A stretch of DNA of 64,000 nt from Bradyrhizobium erythrophlei (GCA_900129675.1 FSRD01000001.1:7243501-7307500), one strand, 5' to 3'. Shown: positions 45,203-54,248, counted from the stretch's first letter. The notes: generated by a model not told the origin, from the letters alone. A program made the numbers and translations.

Positions 45203-46024
45203 CTAGCGCGTTCCGGTCGCGCGGGGCGTCTGGGCACGGGTCAGCAACGCGCGCGTGGCCGCGGTCACATCGGCCTGACGCATCAGGCTTTCGCCGACCA
45301 GGAAGGTCGACATGCCGACCCGCTCGAGCCGCGCGAGATCGGCGGGCGCGAAGATGCCGCTTTCGCCGACCATCAGCCGGTCGCGCGGAATCAGCGGCGC
45401 CAGCGCCTCGCTGGTCGCAAGCGAGGTCTCGAAAGTGCGGAGATTGCGGTTGTTGACGCCGATCATCGGCGAGCGAAGTTTCAGCGCCCGATCGAGTTCG
45501 GCGCGGTCGTGGATTTCGATCAAGACATCCATGCCCTGCGTGATCGCAGCGTCCTCGAGGTCTTTGGCGGCGGCATCGTCGAGCGCTGCCATGATGATCA
45601 GGATGCAGTCGGCGCCGTGCGCGCGCGCCTCGACCACCTGATAGGTGTCGAACATGAAATCCTTGCGCAGCACCGGCAGATTGGTCGCCGCGCGCGCCGC
45701 GACCATGAAATCGAGATGGCCCTGGAACGACGGCGTGTCCGTCAGCACCGACAAGCACGCCGCCCCGCCGGCTTCATAGGCCTTTGCCAGCGCCGGCGGA
45801 TCGAAATCGGCGCGGATCAGCCCCTTGGAGGGCGAGGCCTTCTTCACTTCGGCAATCAGCCCGTAGTCGCCGCGCGCGAGTTTTTCACGGATCGCGCGCA
45901 CGAAACCGCGCGGCGGCGGCGCCGTCTTCGCGAGCGCCTCCAGGCCGGCCAGCGGATGCGCGCGCCTGGCGGCAGCGATCTCTTCGCGCTTGTAGGTCTC
46001 GATCTTGCTCAGGATATCGGACAT
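45203..46024 (-). CDS. trpC: Indole-3-glycerol phosphate synthase
   Basis: A 273-residue TIM-barrel enzyme of tryptophan synthesis. Conserved LIAEVKKASPSKGLIRADFD, CLSVLTDTPSFQGHLD, PVLRKDFMFDTYQV, IGVNNRNLRTFE and VGESGIFAPADL. It is monofunctional, without a fused TrpF. Starts 18 bp after trpD. Confidence 0.97.
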   Translation of the reverse strand: MSDILSKIETYKREEIAAARRAHPLAGLEALAKTAPPPRGFVRAIREKLARGDYGLIAEVKKASPSKGLIRADFDPPALAKAYEAGGAACLSVLTDTPSFQGHLDFMVAARAATNLPVLRKDFMFDTYQVVEARAHGADCILIIMAALDDAAAKDLEDAAITQGMDVLIEIHDRAELDRALKLRSPMIGVNNRNLRTFETSLATSEALAPLIPRDRLMVGESGIFAPADLARLERVGMSTFLVGESLMRQADVTAATRALLTRAQTPRATGTR

Positions 46025-46042
46025 GTCAGGCGCTCCCGCCGG

Positions 46043-47056
46043 TCAGGCGTTGGAAACCGCGATCAGGTGCTTGAGACGCGCTGCAGCCGCACCGCTGTCG
46101 AGCGATTTGCCGCCGATCGCCACGCCTTCTTTAAGATCCTTGGCGCGGCCGGCCACGATCAGCGCCGCCGCGGCGTTCAAGAGTGCCACGTCGCGATAGG
46201 GGCTCGGCTTGCCGTTGAGCACGCTTTGCAGCGCCACCGCGTTGGCATCGGCGTCGCCGCCTTTCAGCGCCTCGCCGCCGACGCGCGTAAGCCCTGCGTC
46301 TTCCGGCGTCACCTCGAAGGTGCGGATGTTGCCGTTCTCGAGGCTGGCCACGAAGCTCGGGCCGGTGAGGGTGATCTCGTCGAGCCCGTCGGAGCCGTGC
46401 ACCACCCAGACGGATTCGGAGCCGAGATTCTTCAGCACCTGCGCCAGCGGTTGCACCCAATGCCTGGAAAACACGCCGACCATTTGCCGTTTGACGCCGG
46501 CTGGATTGGAGAGCGGCCCGAGCAGATTGAAGATCGTACGCGTAGCGAGCTCGACCCGGGTCGGGCCGACATTCTTCATGGCGGGATGATGCGTGGGCGC
46601 GAACATGAAGCCGATGCCGGCTTCCCGCACGCAGCGGCCGACTTGTTCGGGCGAAAGATCGATCTTGACGCCGAGTGAAGCCAATACGTCAGCCGCGCCC
46701 GAGCGCGACGACAGCGCGCGGTTGCCGTGTTTGGCGACGGGTACGCCGGCGCCCGCGACGATGAAGGAGGCGCAGGTCGACACGTTGACCGAGCCGGAGC
46801 CGTCGCCGCCGGTGCCGACCACGTCGACCGCCTCGGCAGGTGCATTTACGCGCAGCATCTTGCCGCGCATCGCCGATACCGCGCCGGTAATCTCGTCGAC
46901 GGTTTCGCCGCGCACCCGCAGCGCCATCAGCAACCCGCCCATCTGCGAGGGCGTGGCCTCGCCGGACATCATGCTGTCGAAGGCGGACGCCGCCTCCTCG
47001 CGCGACAGCGTGGCGCCGGTGGCGACTTTCCCGATGATAGATTTGAGGTCGTCCAT
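46043..47056 (-). CDS. trpD: Anthranilate phosphoribosyltransferase
   Basis: A 337-residue transferase joining anthranilate with PRPP. The glycine-rich loop VDVVGTGGDGSGSVNVST, the stretch KHGNRALSSRSGAADVL and FMFAPTHHPAMKNVGP-type active-site residues are present. Not fused to TrpG. It follows the ppiD gene by 47 bp on the same strand. Confidence 0.97.
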   Translation of the reverse strand: MDDLKSIIGKVATGATLSREEAASAFDSMMSGEATPSQMGGLLMALRVRGETVDEITGAVSAMRGKMLRVNAPAEAVDVVGTGGDGSGSVNVSTCASFIVAGAGVPVAKHGNRALSSRSGAADVLASLGVKIDLSPEQVGRCVREAGIGFMFAPTHHPAMKNVGPTRVELATRTIFNLLGPLSNPAGVKRQMVGVFSRHWVQPLAQVLKNLGSESVWVVHGSDGLDEITLTGPSFVASLENGNIRTFEVTPEDAGLTRVGGEALKGGDADANAVALQSVLNGKPSPYRDVALLNAAAALIVAGRAKDLKEGVAIGGKSLDSGAAAARLKHLIAVSNA

Positions 47057-47103
47057 CGCTCGCTTTCAGGATTGGGTGGGGGCATGACCCGTTCGGATCA
47101 TGC

Positions 47104-49005
47104 TCAGTTGTTCGCGCCCGTCACCTGTGCGAAGGCGGCCTGGTTGATGGTGGTGCCGATCTCGGATTCCAGCTTCGTGACATATTGCGCAAGCTGTTCA
47201 TCGGTCAGCCCGCGCACCAGCGTTTCCTTCAGCTTCTTCACATCGTCCGAGGCGGCATCGACCGGCGGTACGGTGATATCGGTGACGCGGAATACGATCC
47301 ACTCGCTGCCGCCGGCGCCGGGGGTTTGGCCGACGCCGTCCTTGGCCGTACGAAATGCCGCCGTCACCACGCTCGCGGGGACGCCGGGCAGGGAGGCATC
47401 GCGCCGGAAACCGGCCGCGGTTTCGACCTTCGACCCCACTGCCGCCGCTTCCTCGGCCAGCGTGCCGCCATGCTCGAGCTTCTCGACCATTTCGGTCGCC
47501 TTGGCGCGCAGCTTGGTCGAGATCTGGTCATCGCGCCAGCGCGCCTCGACCTGGTCCTTGACCTCGTCGAGCGCGCGCTCGCGCGACGGCGTGATGCCGA
47601 GCACGTCGTACCAGACATAGCCGCCGCCGAACTGGCTCGGGTCGTTGTCGACGCCGACATCGCTGTTGAAGGCCTGCGAGACCACGTCGAGGCCGCGCGG
47701 AATATTGGCCACCAGCTGACCGTTGGGCATACGGCCGGAACGATCGACCGCGTCGATCGTGACGGCGGCCAATCCAAGCTTCTGCGCCGCTTCGACCACG
47801 CTGGCGCCACCGCCGCGCTCGTCTTCCATCTTGTTGTGAAGTTCGGCGACCTTCGCGCGCGCGCGTTCGGTCGCGATGTCCTTCTTCAGCTGGGCAGCGA
47901 AGCTCTCATAGGTGGGCGTCACGCCGGGCTCGATCTTGCCGATCTTGACCAGCGCCACGCCGAACTGGCCTTGCACCGGCTGGCTCACCTCGCCGGAAGG
48001 CAGCGAAAACGCAGCCTCGGCGACGGCAGGATCGATGATCGCGGATTTCGCGATCATGCCGAGGTCGACGTCGGATACGTTGAGTTTGCGCTCCTTGGCC
48101 AGATCGTCGAACGACATTCCGGACGTGATGCGTCCGCGCGCCGCCAGCGCTTCCTCCGCGTTGGGAAACACCATTTGCGACACTTCGCGCCGTTCCGGCG
48201 TTCCGAGTTTGTCGCGTCGCTGCTCGAACACCTTCTTCGCATCCTCGTCGGAAACATCGGTCCATTTACCGATCTCTTCCGGGTTGATCACGACGAAGGA
48301 AAACTTGCGATATTCGGGGGCCCGGAACTGGGTCTTGTGGTCGTCGAAATAGGCCGCGAGCGTCTCGGGAGAGGGCGGATCGATTTGGCCTGCCTGCGCA
48401 GTGTCGAGCTTGATATATTCCACCGAGCGCTGTTCGTTCTGGAAGCGCGTCAGCGCGTCGATCAGCACCTTCGGCGGTTCGAGGCCGGCCGAAATGGTGC
48501 CGGCGATCTGACGCCGCAGCGCCACCCGGCGTTGCTCGGCGAGATAGCGCTGCTCGGTGTAACCGAACTGGCGGATCACGGACTGGAAGCGGGCCGGCTC
48601 GAACGTGCCGTTAAGTCCCTTGAAATTAGGATCGCTGTAGATCGTCCGCATGACTTCGGCGTCGGATTGGCCGAGACCCATGCGGCGGGCTTCCTCGTCG
48701 AGCGCGGCCTCGGCAATGGTTTGTTGCAGCACCTGGCGGTCAAGGCCGAAGGCGCGGGCTTGGTCCATGGTCAGGGGGCGGCCGAACTGGCGGCCCAGTT
48801 GCTGCAGCTTGTCGGTATAGATCTGACGGAATTGCTCGGCCGAAATCTCGGTTCGGCCGATCTTGGCCAGCGTCGACTGGCCGAATCCCCGGAAGATGTC
48901 GGCGATGCCCCACACTCCGAAGCTCACGATCAAGACGCCCATCACGGTGGCCATGATGATCTTGCCGAGCCAGTTTGATGAGGCTTTCCGCATTCCTCGA
49001 AGCAT
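47104..49005 (-). CDS. ppiD: Membrane-anchored peptidyl-prolyl isomerase, PpiD/SurA-N type
   Basis: A 633-residue foldase from ATG 49005; the frame is open to 49086, but the earlier part lacks a ribosome site. One N-terminal helix (WLGKIIMATVMGVLIVSFGVW) anchors it in the inner membrane. SurA_N-like region at about 35-190, and a parvulin-type rotamase region around VSQMVFPNAEEALAARG ... DLGMIAKSAI ... GEVSQPVQGQFGVALVKI. It helps outer-membrane and secreted proteins fold at the exit of the Sec channel. Divergent from tpiA. Confidence 0.9.
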   Translation of the reverse strand: MLRGMRKASSNWLGKIIMATVMGVLIVSFGVWGIADIFRGFGQSTLAKIGRTEISAEQFRQIYTDKLQQLGRQFGRPLTMDQARAFGLDRQVLQQTIAEAALDEEARRMGLGQSDAEVMRTIYSDPNFKGLNGTFEPARFQSVIRQFGYTEQRYLAEQRRVALRRQIAGTISAGLEPPKVLIDALTRFQNEQRSVEYIKLDTAQAGQIDPPSPETLAAYFDDHKTQFRAPEYRKFSFVVINPEEIGKWTDVSDEDAKKVFEQRRDKLGTPERREVSQMVFPNAEEALAARGRITSGMSFDDLAKERKLNVSDVDLGMIAKSAIIDPAVAEAAFSLPSGEVSQPVQGQFGVALVKIGKIEPGVTPTYESFAAQLKKDIATERARAKVAELHNKMEDERGGGASVVEAAQKLGLAAVTIDAVDRSGRMPNGQLVANIPRGLDVVSQAFNSDVGVDNDPSQFGGGYVWYDVLGITPSRERALDEVKDQVEARWRDDQISTKLRAKATEMVEKLEHGGTLAEEAAAVGSKVETAAGFRRDASLPGVPASVVTAAFRTAKDGVGQTPGAGGSEWIVFRVTDITVPPVDAASDDVKKLKETLVRGLTDEQLAQYVTKLESEIGTTINQAAFAQVTGANN

Positions 49006-49248
49006 GGGTCCAACTTGTTTTGCAGGAGGGGAACCGGGTCGTGCCCAAAGGCGGATTCGGGTTCGAATTCCGCAACAGGGCGTCACCGAGTTGATAACAC
49101 ATCATAAAGTGGCAGCCGCCCGGTCGCAACCTCAGCGGGGCGGCCCAATTGAAGCAGTTAACGTCTTGAGGGATCGCATCGGCGGTGTCTGGAACTGACG
49201 GCCGCGCTCTGCTAGCGCATGCGGGCCCAATAGTCGCGGGAATTTGAC

Positions 49249-50004
49249 ATGACTGATACCATCCGGCCGCTGATCGCCGGCAACTGGAAAATGAACGGCC
49301 TAACGGCCTCTTTGGCCGAATTCGACGCCATGTGCGCGGGCGCCGCCGCGCTCGAGGGGAAAGCCGATTTGCTGGTCTGTCCCCCAGCGACCCTGATTGC
49401 CGCCTTTGCCGACAGGGCGCGGGGCTCAAGGCTCGCGGTCGGTGCGCAGGATTGCCATCCCAAGGTCTCCGGCGCCCATACCGGCGATCTTTCGGCCGAA
49501 ATGCTGGCGGATGCCGGGGCCGGCGCCATCATCGTCGGCCATTCCGAGCGGCGGGCCGACCACGGCGAAACCGACGCGCTGGTTCGGCAGAAGGCTGAGG
49601 CGGCCTGGCGCGCGGGCCTCACCGCCATCGTCTGCATCGGCGAAACCCGCGCGCAACGCGATGCCGGGCAGACGCTCGATCTTTGCGGTGGCCAGCTCAA
49701 GGGCTCGCTGCCGGACAAGGCCACCGCGGCCAATCTGGTGGTGGCCTATGAGCCGGTCTGGGCGATCGGTACCGGGCTGACCCCCACGGCCAAAGATGTC
49801 GAGCAAGTTCATCGGTTTATCCGGGATTTTCTGGTAGCTCGCTTTAACGGCGAGGGCGCCAAGGTCCGCATTCTCTATGGAGGTTCCGTAAAACCCTCGA
49901 ACGCGGCCGAATTGATGGGAGTTGCCAACGTCAACGGCGCCCTGGTCGGCGGCGCCAGCCTGAAAGCGGCCGATTTCCTTGCGATCGCGGCCGGCTGCCC
50001 TTAG
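49249..50004 (+). CDS. tpiA: Triosephosphate isomerase
   Basis: A 251-residue TIM barrel. Catalytic Lys in GNWKMNG (Lys14), His in IVGHSERRAD, Glu in VVAYEPVWAIGTG and the phosphate loop ILYGGSVKPSNA. Interconverts dihydroxyacetone phosphate and glyceraldehyde 3-phosphate. Head of the tpiA-secG-pyrG stretch, though a dispersed repeat separates it from secG. Confidence 0.97.
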   Translation: MTDTIRPLIAGNWKMNGLTASLAEFDAMCAGAAALEGKADLLVCPPATLIAAFADRARGSRLAVGAQDCHPKVSGAHTGDLSAEMLADAGAGAIIVGHSERRADHGETDALVRQKAEAAWRAGLTAIVCIGETRAQRDAGQTLDLCGGQLKGSLPDKATAANLVVAYEPVWAIGTGLTPTAKDVEQVHRFIRDFLVARFNGEGAKVRILYGGSVKPSNAAELMGVANVNGALVGGASLKAADFLAIAAGCP

Positions 50005-50007
50005 TTA

Positions 50008-50105
50008 CAGCATGATCTGGAAAAGTGGTCGCCGCTTTTCCCTCGCGACAAACGCGAAGCGTTTGCGTGGAAATGATGCTCAAACATAAGGATAGGGCGC
50101 GATCG
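50008..50105. repeat. Dispersed Bradyrhizobium-type intergenic repeat
   Basis: About 98 bp starting ACAGCATGATCTGGAAAAGT and ending with AAATGATGCTCAAACATAAG and a GGGCGCGAT tail. The pattern (CATGATC ... GGAAAAG ... ATCATGCTCAAAC ... GCGCGAT) is a very common intergenic repeat in this genus as I remember it. It begins 4 bp after the tpiA stop. A second member is at 60311-60403. Confidence 0.65.
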
Positions 50106-50218
50106 GGGGTGACAATGCCCGGTCCGATCGTGTAACACCGCGCAACTTCAGGAAAACCCGCAAGCCTTCATGTGCAGCCGGAACCGGCGCTCTTCGGCTT
50201 GCGATGGAAGGTTTTAGG

Positions 50219-50611
50219 ATGCAGACCGTCGTTATCGTCATTCACCTCATGATCGTCGCCGTGCTGATCGGCTCCGTGTTGCTGCAGAAATCCGAAGGCG
50301 GCGGCCTCGGCATGGGTGGAGGCGCGGGCTTTATGTCGAGTCGCGGCACAGCCAATCTGCTGAGCCGGACCACCGCAGTCCTGGCGGCAGGCTTCTTTGC
50401 GACCAGCTTGTTTTTGGCCTGGATCGCAGGCGGTGATCGCAAGCCGGCCTCGATTCTCGGTAACGCCCCGGCATCGCAATCCCAGCCGGCCGGCGGCGCG
50501 ACCCCGATCACGCCGCCGACCTCTGGCGGCGTCCTGGATTCGCTGAAGAAGGTGGATGAGCAGCAGGGCCAGCCGGCGCCATCGGGCCCGCAGGCACCGC
50601 GTTCGCAATAA
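50219..50611 (+). CDS. secG: Preprotein translocase subunit SecG
   Basis: A 130-residue protein with two membrane helices (MQTVVIVIHLMIVAVLIGSV and LLSRTTAVLAAGFFATSLFL) joined by the SecG-typical loop VLLQKSEGGGLGMGGGAG. The Pro/Gln/Ser-rich C-terminal tail is longer than in E. coli, as usual in alphaproteobacteria. ATG 50219 follows GGAAGGTTTTAGG; an upstream ATG at 50204 gives five extra residues. Confidence 0.93.
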   Translation: MQTVVIVIHLMIVAVLIGSVLLQKSEGGGLGMGGGAGFMSSRGTANLLSRTTAVLAAGFFATSLFLAWIAGGDRKPASILGNAPASQSQPAGGATPITPPTSGGVLDSLKKVDEQQGQPAPSGPQAPRSQ

Positions 50612-50777
50612 AGCAGGGTGGCTATGCAGGATGGCGTCTACCGTCCTGCATCAGAACTTCCCATCAATGCCCTGATATTGCTTTAGATTTCACGTCACCC
50701 ACAGCCCGACAGAATGTTCGCCGCTGGCTGCGATTCGTTTTGGCGAATCGGCCCAGTGGCCTTAAAGGTTAAGCCCC

Positions 50778-52409
50778 ATGGCGCGGTACATATTCATCAC
50801 CGGCGGCGTGGTTTCTTCGCTCGGAAAGGGTCTGGCTTCAGCGGCACTTGGTGCCCTGCTGCAGGCCCGCGGGTACAAGGTCCGACTCCGCAAACTCGAT
50901 CCCTATCTCAACCTCGATCCCGGAACGATGTCGCCGTACCAGCACGGCGAAGTGTTCGTGACCGACGACGGCGCCGAGACCGATCTCGATCTCGGCCATT
51001 ACGAGCGCTTTACCGGACGTCCAGCCACCAAGGCCGACAACATCACCACCGGACGCATCTATCAGGACATCATCACCAAGGAACGCCGCGGCGACTATCT
51101 CGGCGCCACCATCCAGGTGGTCCCGCACGTCACCAACGCGATCAAGGAATTCGTGCTCTCTGGAAATGACGACTACGATTTCGTGCTGGTCGAGATCGGC
51201 GGCACCGTCGGCGACATCGAGGGCCTGCCGTTCTTCGAGGCGATCCGCCAGCTCAAGAACGATCTGCCGCGCGAGCATGCCATCTACATTCATCTGACGC
51301 TGTTGCCGTTCATCCCGAGCGCCGGCGAATTGAAGACAAAGCCGACCCAGCACTCGGTCAAGGAACTGCGCTCGATCGGCATCCAGCCGGATATCCTGTT
51401 GTGCCGCACCGACCGCGAGATTCCGAAGGAGGAGCGGCGCAAGCTCGGCCTGTTCTGCAACGTGCGCGAAAGTGCCGTGATCGAGGCTCGCGACGTCGAC
51501 AACATCTACGCCGTGCCCGAGGCCTACCACGCCGCCGGCCTCGACGACGAGGTGCTGGCCGCGTTCGGCATCACCCCGAAGATTCCGCCGGCGCTGCAGA
51601 GCTGGAACGTGATCAACGAGCGGGTGCGCAACCCCGAAGGCGCGGTGACCATCGCCATCGTCGGCAAATACACCGGCATGAAGGACGCCTATAAATCGCT
51701 GATCGAGGCGCTGTCGCATGGCGGCATCGCCAACAAGGTGAAGGTCAATCTCGACTGGATCGAGAGCGAGGTGTTCGAGAACGAGGACCCGGCGCCGTTC
51801 CTCGAACATGTCAACGGCATCCTGGTGCCCGGCGGCTTTGGCCAGCGCGGCGCCGAAGGCAAGATCCGCGCGGCGCAGTTCGCCCGCGAGCGCGACGTGC
51901 CTTATTTCGGCATCTGCTTCGGCATGCAGATGGCGGTGATCGAAGCCGCGCGCAATCTGGTCGGCATCGAGGAAGCCAATTCCACGGAGTTCGGCCCGAC
52001 CAAGGAGCCGCTGGTCGGCCTGATGACGGAATGGCTGCGCGGCAACGAATTGGAGAAGCGCTCGAGGTCCGGCGATCTCGGCGGCACCATGCGGCTAGGG
52101 GCCTATCCGGCCGAACTCAAGCGCGGCAGCCGGGTGTCGGAAGTCTATGGCGGCGCCACCGAGATTTCCGAACGCCACCGTCACCGCTATGAGGTCAACA
52201 CCGCCTACAAGGACCGACTCGAACAGCACGGCCTGCGGTTTTCAGGCCTGTCGCCCGACGGCGTGTTGCCGGAGATCGTCGAATATGAGGACCATCCCTG
52301 GTTCATCGGCGTGCAATTCCATCCGGAACTGAAGTCGCGGCCGTTCGAACCGCACCCACTGTTCGCGTCGTTCATTCAGGCTGCGATGGCGCAGAGCCGG
52401 CTGGTGTAA
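50778..52409 (+). CDS. pyrG: CTP synthase
   Basis: A 543-residue glutamine-dependent CTP synthase. Synthetase domain from ITGGVVSSLGKGLASAAL; glutamine amidotransferase domain with the nucleophile Cys in YFGICFGMQMAV and the His-Glu pair in GVQFHPELKSRPFEP. C-terminus FASFIQAAMAQSRLV. The gene is intact. A degenerate second copy of its last 80 bp lies at 53666-53736, on the far side of a two-gene cassette. Confidence 0.97.
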   Translation: MARYIFITGGVVSSLGKGLASAALGALLQARGYKVRLRKLDPYLNLDPGTMSPYQHGEVFVTDDGAETDLDLGHYERFTGRPATKADNITTGRIYQDIITKERRGDYLGATIQVVPHVTNAIKEFVLSGNDDYDFVLVEIGGTVGDIEGLPFFEAIRQLKNDLPREHAIYIHLTLLPFIPSAGELKTKPTQHSVKELRSIGIQPDILLCRTDREIPKEERRKLGLFCNVRESAVIEARDVDNIYAVPEAYHAAGLDDEVLAAFGITPKIPPALQSWNVINERVRNPEGAVTIAIVGKYTGMKDAYKSLIEALSHGGIANKVKVNLDWIESEVFENEDPAPFLEHVNGILVPGGFGQRGAEGKIRAAQFARERDVPYFGICFGMQMAVIEAARNLVGIEEANSTEFGPTKEPLVGLMTEWLRGNELEKRSRSGDLGGTMRLGAYPAELKRGSRVSEVYGGATEISERHRHRYEVNTAYKDRLEQHGLRFSGLSPDGVLPEIVEYEDHPWFIGVQFHPELKSRPFEPHPLFASFIQAAMAQSRLV

Positions 52410-52486
52410 GCGGCAAGCGCCCCATTTGATTTTCGGTAGTCTGCCAGTTATGACTCAACCAGAGAGAGTTTGGTTGGGGAGGGGAG

Positions 52487-53008
52487 ATGGCGGAAAAGGT
52501 GCGTCTATACGCATGGGCTGCACCAGCGATGGATGCGGCGGCATTGCCCGATCACACATGGGTTACCACGTACGATAGCAGGAAAACCGCCTACAAGGAT
52601 ATCAAAGCCGTGGTCGCAGCCGGAGAGCATTTCTGGTATTGCTGGGGCGTTTTTCGGGCGAGGGGCGGGACTTGGCGCAATCAGACGGGTGCGTTGGGTA
52701 ATGCAGCCGGGAGTGGCGCTGTGGCCTCCTGTTTGGCCCAACCGGACGGCGATTGCGCGTCAACTAGCGCGGCACGCGGGACGATTTTTCAGTACGGGCG
52801 CCACGGGGTATGCCATCAACTAGCCAATCAGGTGCTTTATGCCACTGGTTCGGAAGAGCGCGAACCCATTACCGTTGCCGCCGCACGTGGATATATGTGG
52901 ACGGTATTTAGGTTTGGTGCCTATGGCCTGCCGGAACAAGCGTGGGTGACCAAACGCGAATCCTGCAGTGATGGTCGATCGAGATCATCCAGAAGATCAG
53001 GAGGCTGA
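52487..53008 (+). CDS. Cys/His-containing protein of unknown function, 173 aa
   Basis: Starts at ATG 52487 directly after GGGAGGGGAG. No signal peptide. Conserved-looking blocks are LPDHTWVTTYD, GEHFWYCWGVFR, ARGTIFQYGRHGVCHQLANQ and ITVAAARGYMW. The order His (DHTWV), then Cys at the head of a helix (GVCHQLANQVL), resembles permuted papain-fold enzymes (NlpC/P60-like, LRAT-like); this is a guess from pattern only. The C-terminus is Ser/Arg-rich. It ends 3 bp before the next ATG, so the two are co-translated. Confidence 0.6.
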   Translation: MAEKVRLYAWAAPAMDAAALPDHTWVTTYDSRKTAYKDIKAVVAAGEHFWYCWGVFRARGGTWRNQTGALGNAAGSGAVASCLAQPDGDCASTSAARGTIFQYGRHGVCHQLANQVLYATGSEEREPITVAAARGYMWTVFRFGAYGLPEQAWVTKRESCSDGRSRSSRRSGG

Positions 53009-53011
53009 TTG

Positions 53012-53641
53012 ATGATCGCTGAGCAAGACGAATTTGAAAGGCATGCACGGGCCAAATTGCCGAAAGAGCCCGGTCTGGTTAATCGTCTGCTGGTCTTGCG
53101 CAAGGAGATCCAGCAAGAAGGCGAAAAGGCGTGGTCGAAATCCCGGCCCCCTTCAGCCGAGATATTGAATGCATCCAATCGGCGCATGATTGACCGGGCG
53201 GCGGCGCTGCTGGGGCCTGACAATTTCGAGCGCGTGTTCGGCTTTTCGCCGACCGAGAAGTTCAATCTAGTTGACGCTCGCGTGATGAAAGCGGAAACGC
53301 GCACGGCGAAGAAGCCTGTTCAGAAGTTGACCGTATCGCGCGTGGTACACCGTGTCCCGACAACGTCCGCTGTTACGCTCAAGCATCTCGCAGCTGCGCT
53401 TGCAGATGAACAAGAGCTATCCAAAAGGCAGGCGGAGGCCATCCTTAACACCATGGTTGCCCGGATCACCAAGCACCTCAAAAAAGGCGAACGCGTCCGA
53501 ATCGTTGGCCTCGGCGTCCTGCAGGTCCGCAAGCGCGCCGCGCGCATGGGACGCAATCCCGGTACCGGCGAAGCGATCCGTATCAAGGCTACCAAGAAGG
53601 TCGCTTTTCGTCCGGCCAAAGACCTCAAGGACGCCATATAG
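53012..53641 (+). CDS. HU domain fused to an unknown N-terminal domain, 209 aa
   Basis: ATG 53012 follows a perfect AGGAGG with 8-nt spacing. Residues 1-100 form a helical domain (FERHARAKLPKEPGLVNRLL, then MIDRAAALLGPDNFERVFGF and FNLVD) that I do not recognise. After a Lys/Thr linker, residues about 118-209 are an HU domain: SAVTLKHLAAALADEQELSK, MVARITKHLKKGERVRIVGL, and the DNA-arm block RKRAARMGRNPGTGEAIRIK with FRPAKDLKDAI. HU is normally 90 residues and unfused, so this is a nucleoid-type DNA-binding module attached to a partner-specific domain. Confidence 0.85.
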   Translation: MIAEQDEFERHARAKLPKEPGLVNRLLVLRKEIQQEGEKAWSKSRPPSAEILNASNRRMIDRAAALLGPDNFERVFGFSPTEKFNLVDARVMKAETRTAKKPVQKLTVSRVVHRVPTTSAVTLKHLAAALADEQELSKRQAEAILNTMVARITKHLKKGERVRIVGLGVLQVRKRAARMGRNPGTGEAIRIKATKKVAFRPAKDLKDAI

Positions 53642-53665
53642 TCCTGGGCGTGCTCCTAGGCAAAG

Positions 53666-53736
53666 CTGAAGTCGCGGCCGTTCGAACCGCACGCGCTTGG
53701 TCGCGTCGTTCAGTGGTGCAGAGCGGGCTCGTTTGA
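53666..53736 (+). pseudogene. Degenerate duplicate of the pyrG 3' end
   Basis: Starts with 27 bases identical to pyrG 52329-52355, then matches with gaps (TCGCGTCGTTCA, GCAGAG-GGCT) through to a TGA aligned with the pyrG stop. In frame it reads LKSRPFEPHALGRVVQ, where pyrG has LKSRPFEPHPLFASF. It has no start of its own. Confidence 0.8.
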
Positions 53737-53830
53737 TGCCCTGCCGTCAAGGGCCTTTGACGAACGCGTGAATTGTTGCGACAAACCGCTCCTGCTACCG
53801 CAAGAACAATAAATCAGGGGAGTGAGTCCG

Positions 53831-54157
53831 ATGATCTACGAAACCCGCGTCTATCGCTGCCTGCCGGGCCGTTTGCCGGCGCTGCTCAAGCGCTTTGAAA
53901 CCATCACGCTGAAGCTGTGGGACAAGCACGGCATCAAGCAGGCCGGCTTCTTCACCACGCTGGTCGGTGAATCCAATCAGGAATTGACCTATCTTTTGGC
54001 GTGGGAATCGCTCGCCGATCGCGAGAAGAAGTGGGCTGCGTTCCAAAGCGACCCCGACTGGATCGCGGCGCGCGCCAAGACCGAGAAGGACGGCCAGATC
54101 GTCGGCAACATCGTCAACCAGTTGCTGGTGCCCACGGCGTTCTCGTCGGTGAAGTGA
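53831..54157 (+). CDS. NIPSNAP-family protein
   Basis: A 108-residue dimeric alpha/beta-barrel-like protein: MIYETRVYRCLPGRLPALLK, KHGIKQAGFFTTLVGESNQE, LTYLLAWESLADREKKWAAF and the end VNQLLVPTAFS. Family function in bacteria is unclear. ATG 53831 follows CAGGGGAGTGAGTCCG. It lies between the pyrG remnant and kdsA. Confidence 0.85.
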   Translation: MIYETRVYRCLPGRLPALLKRFETITLKLWDKHGIKQAGFFTTLVGESNQELTYLLAWESLADREKKWAAFQSDPDWIAARAKTEKDGQIVGNIVNQLLVPTAFSSVK

Positions 54158-54248
54158 CGCCAAGCGCAACCCTGATATTCGGGGGCTGAACAGGGTTGAT
54201 CCTGATAGCGCGGACCGGCATGGTCCGCGCCTGAAGAAGGAAACACCC

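Larger units (their letters stand above)
52356..53665 (+). mobile_element. Candidate integrated two-gene cassette at the pyrG 3' end
   Basis: A 27-bp exact direct repeat starting CTGAAGTCGCGGCC (52329-52355 in pyrG; 53666-53692) brackets this segment. After the second repeat a decayed version of the pyrG end follows. The simplest reading is insertion at the pyrG terminus with the incoming DNA restoring the gene end. The segment carries two genes with good ribosome sites and no integrase, so it would need help in trans. A plain segmental duplication is the alternative. Confidence 0.45.
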
